DNA from: Chloroflexota bacterium | Lineage (GTDB): Bacteria; Chloroflexota; Dehalococcoidia; Tepidiformales; Tepidiformaceae | Direction: 5' to 3' | DNA length: 6,094 nt | NCBI GenBank assembly: GCA_963169135.1 | Contig: CAUJEQ010000086.1 | Span: 1-6,094 of the forward strand | In this document: positions 1 through 4,446 of the stretch, piece after piece | Position numbering within the stretch: position 1 is the stretch's first letter | How the letters are laid out: every line of letters starts with the position of its first letter | Notes under the pieces: model-generated | Seen by the model: only the letters and a program-made list of their open reading frames with translations | The model's database searches: none | What the model was told of the DNA's origin: nothing | Position numbers and translations under genes: made by a program

Positions 1-1153
1 CGAGGTCCGGGAACTCATCGAGACTCGCCTCCCCGAACGCTACCGCCTCGGCGGCGCCGGCGAACGCGCCTGGGAGTTCGACCGCAAGTCCCCCGACCCC
101 GCCGCCCGCAAGGCCGCCCTCGACTGGCACGCCGCCCTCGCCGAACGTGGCTGGGTCGCACCCCATTGGCCGAAGGAATACGGCGGCGCCGGCATGTCCG
201 CCATGGAACAGTTCGTCCTCAACCAGGAGATGGCCCGCGCCGGCGCACCGGGCGTAGGCGGCTCCGGCCTCTCCATGCTCGGCCCAACCATCATCCTCCA
301 CGGCACCGGGGACCAGCGCCGCAAGTACCTCCCGCCCATCCTCGCCGGCGAGGTCACCTGGGCCCAGGGCTACTCCGAACCGGGCGCCGGCTCCGACCTC
401 GCCTCCCTCCAGACCCGCGCCACCCGCGACGGTGATGACTTCATCCTCAACGGCCAGAAGATCTGGACCTCCGCCGCTCACAGCTCCGACGCCATCTTCG
501 CCCTCGTCCGCACCGACCCCGAGGCCCCCAAGCACCGCGGCATCTCCTTCCTCCTCATCGACGACATCAAAGCGCCCGGCATCAGCGTCCGGCCCCTCAT
601 CGATATGGGCGGCCGCCACTACTTCAACGAGGTCTTCTTCGAAGATGTCCGCGTCCCCACGGCAAACCTGGTTGGCGAAATGAACCGCGGCTGGTACGTC
701 GCCATGACGCTCCTCGACTTCGAGCGCTCGAACATTGGCGGCGCCGTTGGGGCCCGACGCACGCTTGCCCGCCTCATCCAAGTCATCCAGGGCGATCCGG
801 CCCTGCACGCGCGCATCGCCTCGTCCCCAGTGCGCCACGAGATCGCCCAGCGCTATATCGAGACCGAGGTGATGTACCAGTTCTCCCTGCGCATCATCTC
901 CATGCAGAACCGCGGCCAGCTCCCCAACGACGAAGCATCCATGGCCAAGCTCTACAACTCCGAGCTCTCCCAGCGCCTCGCCCAGACGTGCATGCAGGTC
1001 CTCGGCCTCCACGGAAACCTCATGGAAGGCGGCGAGGAATCCTCCTTCGCCCGCCTCTACATCGGCATGGTGCCCGCCACCATCCGCGGTGGTACTTCCG
1101 AGGTTCAGCGCAACGTCATCGCCACCCGCGGGCTGGGGTTGCCGCGCGCATGA
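1..1153 (+). CDS. Acyl-CoA dehydrogenase, 5'-truncated by the window edge
   Basis: FAD-dependent acyl-CoA dehydrogenase, which introduces an alpha,beta double bond into an acyl-CoA and passes electrons to an electron-transfer flavoprotein in the cytoplasm. The frame is open from base 2 and gives 383 visible residues; the family is usually about 380-400, so only roughly 10-15 N-terminal residues seem missing. Visible landmarks (numbered from base 2): helical N-domain with WPKEYGGAGMS near 55-65; the beta-domain FAD/substrate motif GYSEPGAGSD around 123-132; NGQKIWTS with W155; and the C-terminal RGGTSEVQRNVIA from R362. The MCAD-type catalytic Glu of the EGT motif is Gly here (G363). Glu241 in LLDFERS lies where isovaleryl-CoA dehydrogenase carries its base (DLERL), so it is the likely catalytic residue. 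This is typical of the FadE-like RGGT subfamily. The substrate cannot be told. It overlaps the next gene by ATGA, so both are probably in one operon. ATG 194 is an internal Met, not the start. Confidence 0.95.
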   Translation, partial: EVRELIETRLPERYRLGGAGERAWEFDRKSPDPAARKAALDWHAALAERGWVAPHWPKEYGGAGMSAMEQFVLNQEMARAGAPGVGGSGLSMLGPTIILHGTGDQRRKYLPPILAGEVTWAQGYSEPGAGSDLASLQTRATRDGDDFILNGQKIWTSAAHSSDAIFALVRTDPEAPKHRGISFLLIDDIKAPGISVRPLIDMGGRHYFNEVFFEDVRVPTANLVGEMNRGWYVAMTLLDFERSNIGGAVGARRTLARLIQVIQGDPALHARIASSPVRHEIAQRYIETEVMYQFSLRIISMQNRGQLPNDEASMAKLYNSELSQRLAQTCMQVLGLHGNLMEGGEESSFARLYIGMVPATIRGGTSEVQRNVIATRGLGLPRA

Positions 1154-2436
1154 CAGCCGGGCCGCTTGCGGGCATCCGCATCCTCGAGTTCTCCCAGATC
1201 GTGGCCGGCCCCTTCGCCGGGGTCGCACTCTCCGACTTCGGCGCCGATGTCGTCAAAGTCGAACCGCTCGAAGGCGAGTCGCGCCGCAACAGCGCCGCCG
1301 TCGTGCCGAACGAGGGCAAGTACTTCCAGTCGCTCAACCGCGGGAAGCGCAGCCTCACGGTCGACCTTGCCCGGCCCGAAGGCCGCGCCCTCATCCACCG
1401 CCTCGTACCGTCCTTCGATGTCGTGCTCATCAACTACCGCGCGGGCGTCCCCGCGAAGATGGGCATCGATTACCCCAGGCTCAACGCGCTCAACCCGCGC
1501 CTCATCTACGCCAGCATCACAGGTTTCGGCGAGACCGGTCCCTACGCCACCCGCGCAGGCTCCGACATCGTCGCCCAGGCCTACAGCGGCCTCATGGCCG
1601 CCGAGGGTAAAACCGACGAGCACGGCGCCCCCGCCCCCATCACGAGCACCACCATGATTGACCGTTCCAGTGGCCTGGCCGCGGCGATGGGCATCTGCGC
1701 CGCCCTCTTCCATCGCGAACGCACCGGCGAGGGCCAGGAACTCCAAATCTCGCTCCTCCAGACCGCCCTCGAACTCCAGTCCGACCGAGTCATGCGCGAG
1801 CCTGTCCACGATGTAGTCCTTCGCGACCCCCTCCTGGGCGAGCTGGTTGCGAGGCGCGCCGCCGGGGCTACCTACGACGAATTGGTCAACATCCGCAGGG
1901 CCCAGGGCCCGCGCTTCGCGTCCCACCGGCTCTATTACGGCGGCTACCACACCGCCCGCGGCGCGCTCGTCCTCGGCGCGCTCACGCGCCAGAATCGCGA
2001 TGTCATCCGCCAGATCCTCGACTTCCGCGACCCCACCGACGACCCGGACTTCGACGCCGCTGACCCGGAAAGCCGGGCCCGCATCGAGGGCTGGCGCGCC
2101 GAGATCCAGCAGCGCCTCCTCCAGCGCAACGCCGAAGATTGGGTCGAACGCTTCCTGGACGCCGGCGTCCCCGCCAGCGTGGTCCAGTTCGCCGAGGAAA
2201 TGGCTGACGATCCCCAGGTCGAGGCAACCGGGATGATGGCCAACCTCGAACACGACCTCACCGGCCCCCAGCGGGTGGTGGGCCCCCTGGTCCGCATGTC
2301 ACACACGCCAACCTCCCCCACCCGCGCCGCACCACCCCTCGGCGCGCACTCGCGCGAGGTCCTCCTGGAAGCCGGGTTCACCTCCGCCGAAGTCGATGCC
2401 CTCGCGGCCGCAAGCATCATCCCGGCCAACGCCTGA
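1150..2436 (+). CDS. CaiB/BaiF family (family III) CoA-transferase
   Basis: Family III CoA-transferase of 428 residues; these enzymes move CoA between carboxylic acids through an aspartyl-CoA intermediate. The N-terminus LAGIRILEFSQIVAGPFAG followed by LSDFGADVVKVEP is the family signature. Further marks are SLNRGKRSLTVDL, the ITGFGETGPY segment, and TGEGQ at 192-196. Asp139 in the RAGSD segment aligns with the catalytic Asp169 of formyl-CoA transferase and CaiB. The C-terminal HSREVLLEAGF element is also standard. The start is ATG 1150, which overlaps the acyl-CoA dehydrogenase stop as ATGA and begins exactly at the family N-terminus. The open frame extends upstream to 988 but that stretch is Arg/Pro-rich shadow sequence. 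A GGGG at 1135-1138 is a distant ribosome site, so translational coupling is likely. The neighbour suggests CoA activation of an acid followed by dehydrogenation. Racemase-type members of the same fold (alpha-methylacyl-CoA racemase) are the alternative; substrate unknown. Confidence 0.94.
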   Translation: MTAGPLAGIRILEFSQIVAGPFAGVALSDFGADVVKVEPLEGESRRNSAAVVPNEGKYFQSLNRGKRSLTVDLARPEGRALIHRLVPSFDVVLINYRAGVPAKMGIDYPRLNALNPRLIYASITGFGETGPYATRAGSDIVAQAYSGLMAAEGKTDEHGAPAPITSTTMIDRSSGLAAAMGICAALFHRERTGEGQELQISLLQTALELQSDRVMREPVHDVVLRDPLLGELVARRAAGATYDELVNIRRAQGPRFASHRLYYGGYHTARGALVLGALTRQNRDVIRQILDFRDPTDDPDFDAADPESRARIEGWRAEIQQRLLQRNAEDWVERFLDAGVPASVVQFAEEMADDPQVEATGMMANLEHDLTGPQRVVGPLVRMSHTPTSPTRAAPPLGAHSREVLLEAGFTSAEVDALAAASIIPANA

Positions 2437-2440
2437 GCCG

Positions 2441-2459
2441 TTCGCCCGGAATTCGCCCG
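2441..2459 (+). repeat. Tandem 8-bp direct repeat ahead of the nucleotidyltransferase gene
   Basis: TTCGCCCG occurs at 2441-2448 and again at 2452-2459, with an 11-bp period (about one helical turn). It lies in the short gap between the CoA-transferase stop and the next start, directly upstream of a -10-like box. It could be an operator or chance in a GC-rich gap. Confidence 0.4.
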
Positions 2460-2470
2460 CCCGCTAGACT
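2441..2470 (+). promoter_or_regulatory. Putative promoter with -10 TAGACT, probably giving a leaderless mRNA
   Basis: TAGACT at 2465-2470 ends 7 nt before ATG 2478, the distance at which transcription would start at or next to the start codon. No Shine-Dalgarno-like purine run is present between box and ATG. A weak -35 candidate, TTCGCC at 2441-2446, sits 18 nt upstream. The same octamer GCTAGACT recurs before the UPF0145 gene. Confidence 0.5.
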
Positions 2471-2477
2471 CAACGTA

Positions 2478-3068
2478 ATGATTTCCGCGATTGTGCTCGC
2501 CGCCGGCACGTCCAGCCGCATGGGCTCCAGCAAGGCCACCCTCGATTGGGCCGGCGAACCGCTCGTCTGTTACCAGGTCCACCAGCTCCAGGAAGCCGGC
2601 TGCGACGAAGTCATCGTCGTCCTTGGCCACAAGGCCGATGACGTTAGCCGTTGCATGCGCTCTCTCAACTGCCGGACCATGCTCAACCCACGCCACCAGC
2701 ATGGCCGGGCAGGCTCCCTCCGTATCGGCGCCAAGGCCGTCAACCGCGAAGCCGAGGCTATCGTCGTCGTCGATGTCGACCAGCCCCGCCCCGCTTCGTT
2801 CATCCGAGCCCTGCTCCAGGGCCGCCGCCCCGGCGACGCCGTTACCCGGCCGGTCCACGAAGGGCGCCACGGTCACCCGGTCGTCGTCGCCGGCAGCCTC
2901 CGCGAGGAATTGATGGCCGCGACCGATGAGGCCGAAGGCCTCCACGGCGTCCTCCGTGTCCACGCCGCGGAAACCGGCGAAGTTGACGCTGGCGACCTGC
3001 TCGACCTCGGTTTCAACACTCCCGAGGAATACCAGGCCGCGCGCCGCCGGGCCGGCCTCGGAGCCTGA
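2478..3068 (+). CDS. MocA/MobA-like nucleotidyltransferase
   Basis: NTP-transferase of 196 residues with a Rossmann-like GT-A fold. The N-terminal LAAGTSSRMG (residues 7-16) is the nucleotide-binding loop, and K19 in SSKATLDWAG is the usual phosphate-contacting lysine. GHKADDV, near 50, follows the second strand. DVDQP at 99-103 matches the metal-binding DQP motif typical of the molybdenum cofactor cytidylyltransferase (MocA) group. G132-H-P134 and the C-terminal N180-T-P-E-E-Y185 are also family marks. The length is normal for MocA, which transfers CMP to molybdopterin in the cytoplasm for xanthine-dehydrogenase-type enzymes. However, no molybdenum gene is visible here, so a sugar-phosphate or other substrate cannot be excluded. 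ATG 2478 was chosen because the motif begins a few residues later. It is followed after 2 nt by the HAD gene, suggesting a coupled pair. Confidence 0.88.
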   Translation: MISAIVLAAGTSSRMGSSKATLDWAGEPLVCYQVHQLQEAGCDEVIVVLGHKADDVSRCMRSLNCRTMLNPRHQHGRAGSLRIGAKAVNREAEAIVVVDVDQPRPASFIRALLQGRRPGDAVTRPVHEGRHGHPVVVAGSLREELMAATDEAEGLHGVLRVHAAETGEVDAGDLLDLGFNTPEEYQAARRRAGLGA

Positions 3069-3070
3069 CC

Positions 3071-3742
3071 ATGCCCCTCGCGGGCAGCGGCAAGCCCCGT
3101 CCACGCGCAATCGTCTTCGACCTCGACCGTGCCCTGATCGACCCCCGCCCGGCCTGGCGCTACGCCGTCGAGGAGGCCGTTGTCAGTGTCACGGGCCGTC
3201 CGGTGCAGGCCGCGGCGCTCGTGGAGGAGTACCACACCCGCCCGTTTCGGCACGCCCTCCAGGTCCTTCTTGCGGACCAGGCCCAGGCCGGCCGCTGCGA
3301 ACAACTCTGCCGAGAAATGTACGGACGCAGCGCCATGAAGCGGCTGCTCGTCCACGACGGCGCCGGCATGGCCATGGACGCGCTCCGGGGCGAACTGATC
3401 GATCTCGCGGCCATCAGCCGCCTCCCCCATGCGATCGCCATCAAACAGGCTCAATCAACCGGGCTCGACCGATTCCTTGCCATCCTCGCGGCGACGCCCG
3501 ATGGCGAGCCCTGGGACCCGTCATCCCGCCTCGCCGCCTGCCTCCGCTTCCTCGAATGTCGGTCCGAAGAATCCGCCTTCGTCAGCCCGGAACCCCGCGA
3601 CCGCGACCGTGTCGCAGCGCTGGGCGCCCACGTCTTTTGTTCGGCCTGGTCGCCCGGCGCCGAGGTGGCAGGCAGCCCTTCAATCGCGTCTCCCCGCGAC
3701 ATCCTGCCGTATCTCCAGCGCTGGTGGGCCGGGAACCGCTAG
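3071..3742 (+). CDS. HAD-superfamily protein with an eroded active site
   Basis: A 223-residue protein with the layout of a haloacid-dehalogenase-like phosphatase with a helical (C1-type) cap. Motif I is present in part: D17-L-D19 in IVFDLDRALID, but the usual DLDGT reads DLDRA (G20R, T21A). Residues about 28-105 form the cap. Motif II is probably S116 in LAAISRLP, followed by the family-like STGLDRFL. The motif III region reads GEPWDP where KPDP is usual, losing the lysine. Motif IV reads VSPEPRDRD at 171-179 where VGDSxxD is usual, so the first acid is Pro173 and only D177 remains. This suggests lost or altered phosphatase activity, perhaps a binding or regulatory role. The start is set by GGAG at 3060-3063, 7 nt before ATG 3071. 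It lies only 2 nt behind the nucleotidyltransferase stop, so translation is likely coupled. Its stop overlaps the stop of the opposite-strand zinc-ribbon gene. Confidence 0.82.
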   Translation: MPLAGSGKPRPRAIVFDLDRALIDPRPAWRYAVEEAVVSVTGRPVQAAALVEEYHTRPFRHALQVLLADQAQAGRCEQLCREMYGRSAMKRLLVHDGAGMAMDALRGELIDLAAISRLPHAIAIKQAQSTGLDRFLAILAATPDGEPWDPSSRLAACLRFLECRSEESAFVSPEPRDRDRVAALGAHVFCSAWSPGAEVAGSPSIASPRDILPYLQRWWAGNR

Positions 3743-3852
3743 GAAACCGTCTCCGGCTCGATCAGCAGGTGGCATCCCGGGCAAAACGTGCGCTGGCGCC
3801 CCGAAAGAAAGCGCAGGTCGCAGGACGGACAGATAACCATGCGGCGGTTCAT
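3739..3852 (-). CDS. Small zinc-ribbon protein, 37 residues
   Basis: A short gene with two knuckles, C8-P-S-C11 and C24-P-G-C27, separated by 12 residues. This is the arrangement of a single zinc ribbon (CxxC-x12-CxxC), so it should bind one Zn(II). The rest is a basic N-terminus (MNRRMV) and an acidic tail (IEPETVS). There is no signal peptide or membrane segment. The start is well supported: GAGGAG (plus-strand 3864-3859) lies 6 nt before the ATG at 3852. The frame is open further upstream to 4029, but that extension lacks a ribosome site and looks unlike protein. The gene converges on the HAD gene with overlapping stops and diverges from the UPF0145 gene. Function unknown: it could be a nucleic-acid or protein-binding ribbon, or a small metal-handling partner of the neighbour. 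It resembles the ribbon caps that many bacterial proteins carry at one end. Confidence 0.72.
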   Translation of the reverse strand: MNRRMVICPSCDLRFLSGRQRTFCPGCHLLIEPETVS

Positions 3853-3858
3853 GGCAGG

Positions 3859-3864
3859 CTCCTC
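3859..3864 (-). promoter_or_regulatory. Strong Shine-Dalgarno fixing the zinc-ribbon start
   Basis: On the minus strand this reads GAGGAG, 6 nt before ATG 3852. It is the best ribosome-binding match in the window and the main reason to accept so short a gene with this start. Confidence 0.7.
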
Positions 3865-3935
3865 GTTTGTGTTCTGACTCCAGAATCGCGCCGACCACAC
3901 CCGGCAGCTAGCTCTACTTCCCGATGCATTTCGCG

Positions 3936-3963
3936 AGATCGATAGCGCCGACGTATAGATCGA
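3936..3963. repeat. Direct repeat AGATCGA, 21-bp period
   Basis: AGATCGA occurs at 3936-3942 and 3957-3963, start to start 21 bp, which places both copies on the same face of the helix. The second copy overlaps TATAGAT. It could be an operator shared by the divergent genes; chance is not excluded. Confidence 0.35.
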
Positions 3964-3991
3964 CTCCTTTGGGCTATGTCTCGGGAAACAG

Positions 3992-4032
3992 CGGGTGACT
4001 GGGCTCAGCGCATGCACCACGCCTTTCACCCG
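3992..4032. repeat. Inverted repeat CGGGTGA / TCACCCG upstream of the UPF0145 promoter
   Basis: Perfect 7-bp arms at 3992-3998 and 4026-4032 enclose 27 nt that contain the palindrome GCATGC. The right arm ends 7 nt before the TAGACT box, so it overlaps the expected RNA polymerase footprint. There is no T-run after it, so it does not look like a terminator. It may be an operator. Confidence 0.35.
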
Positions 4033-4039
4033 GGATGGC

Positions 4040-4045
4040 TAGACT
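4040..4045 (+). promoter_or_regulatory. -10-like box TAGACT ahead of the UPF0145 gene
   Basis: TAGACT inside the octamer GCTAGACT, identical to the one at 2463-2470. The expected start of transcription, near 4052, would leave a leader of about 25 nt that includes the ribosome site at 4065-4069. No good -35 is seen. Confidence 0.5.
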
Positions 4046-4064
4046 GGGAGGCAACCACCTGCAC

Positions 4065-4069
4065 AGGAG
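4065..4069 (+). promoter_or_regulatory. Shine-Dalgarno that decides a GTG start
   Basis: AGGAG sits 7 nt before GTG 4077. This favours GTG over the in-frame ATG at 4035, which lies upstream of the predicted -10 box and has no ribosome site. Confidence 0.7.
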
Positions 4070-4076
4070 CACCAAC

Positions 4077-4397
4077 GTGGCACCAATCGTCACGACGACC
4101 CCCACCATCGAGGGCCGCACCATCGCCGAATATCACGGTATCGTCGCCGGCGAAGTTATCCTCGGCGTCAACGTCTTCAAGGACATCGCCGCCGGCTTCC
4201 GCAACATCGTCGGCGGGCGTTCCGGCAAGTACGAAGAAGAGCTCCGCAAGGGCCGCGACGGCGCTGTGAGCGAGATGGCCGAACTCGCCGCCCAGATGGG
4301 CGCCGATGCGGTCGTCGGCGTGAAGATCGACTACGAGACCGTCGGCGGCCAGATGCTCATGATCACCGCCTCCGGTACCGCGGTGAAGCTGGCCTAG
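4077..4397 (+). CDS. UPF0145 / YbjQ family protein (heavy-metal-binding domain name)
   Basis: A 106-residue protein that matches the UPF0145 (YbjQ, DUF74) family along its whole length. Marks: VTTTPTIEGRTIAEYHGIV at the N-terminus, GEVILGVNVFKD (25-36), IVGGRSGKYEEELRKGRDGA (44-63), a helix ending in MGADAVVGVKIDYE (74-87), and the closing TASGTAVKLA. Members are about 105-110 residues and form oligomeric, soluble cytoplasmic assemblies. The family is labelled heavy-metal binding in databases, but its biochemical role is not established, and no cysteine is present here. The start is GTG 4077, judged from the AGGAG at 4065-4069 and the usual family N-terminus; the longer frame from ATG 4035 is unlikely. 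It is divergent from the zinc-ribbon gene and lies 49 nt before gap, which has its own -10-like box. The stop sits inside the palindrome GGCCTAGGCC. Confidence 0.92.
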   Translation: MAPIVTTTPTIEGRTIAEYHGIVAGEVILGVNVFKDIAAGFRNIVGGRSGKYEEELRKGRDGAVSEMAELAAQMGADAVVGVKIDYETVGGQMLMITASGTAVKLA

Positions 4398-4412
4398 GCC
4401 TGCCCGGCCCGG

Positions 4413-4418
4413 TAGGCT
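4413..4418 (+). promoter_or_regulatory. -10-like box TAGGCT ahead of gap
   Basis: TAGGCT lies 28 nt before ATG 4447, leaving a predicted leader of about 20 nt that contains the G-rich ribosome site GGGG at 4438-4441. It is one base away from the TAGACT boxes elsewhere in the window. No clear -35. Confidence 0.42.
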
Positions 4419-4446
4419 GTTCCTATCTCATTTCGGCGGGGTTCTC

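Larger units (their letters stand above)
3853..4076. other. Divergent intergenic region between zinc-ribbon and UPF0145 genes
   Basis: A 224-nt gap between two divergent starts, visibly richer in A and T than the surrounding genes. It holds a 21-bp-spaced direct repeat, a TATAGAT (3954-3960), an 8-bp palindrome AGCTAGCT (3906-3913), a long-loop inverted repeat and the GCTAGACT box. A weak -10-like TAGAGCT for the minus-strand gene lies at 3916-3910. No tRNA or convincing small RNA fold is seen. Confidence 0.6.

Noticed and set aside
988..1149. N-terminal extension of the CoA-transferase frame
   Set aside because: It overlaps the acyl-CoA dehydrogenase by more than 160 nt and encodes a His/Arg/Pro-rich stretch. 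The family N-terminus begins just after ATG 1150.
1105..2253. 382-residue open frame on the minus strand
   Set aside because: It lies wholly antisense to the CoA-transferase. Its Gly/Ala/Asp/Val-rich composition mirrors the C-ending codons of the real gene, and it has no recognisable motif or ribosome site.
1944..3110. 388-residue open frame on the minus strand across two genes
   Set aside because: Antisense to the CoA-transferase and nucleotidyltransferase, with low-complexity Arg/Ser/Ala composition. It is a GC-rich shadow frame.
2926..3945. 339-residue plus-strand frame over the HAD gene and the intergenic region
   Set aside because: Arg/Pro-rich out-of-frame translation of the HAD gene, running on into the zinc-ribbon antisense. 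The HAD frame has real family motifs and this one has none.
3853..4029. N-terminal extension of the zinc-ribbon frame
   Set aside because: No ribosome site near its first ATG and no protein-like pattern, whereas ATG 3852 has GAGGAG at ideal spacing.
3990..4035. tRNA-like fragment (GGGCTCAGCGCATGC)
   Set aside because: It faintly recalls a D-arm, but there is no acceptor stem, anticodon arm or T-loop around it.
3976..4269. 97-residue plus-strand frame starting in the divergent gap
   Set aside because: It runs out of frame through the UPF0145 gene and is Ser/Pro/Thr-rich, with no ribosome site.
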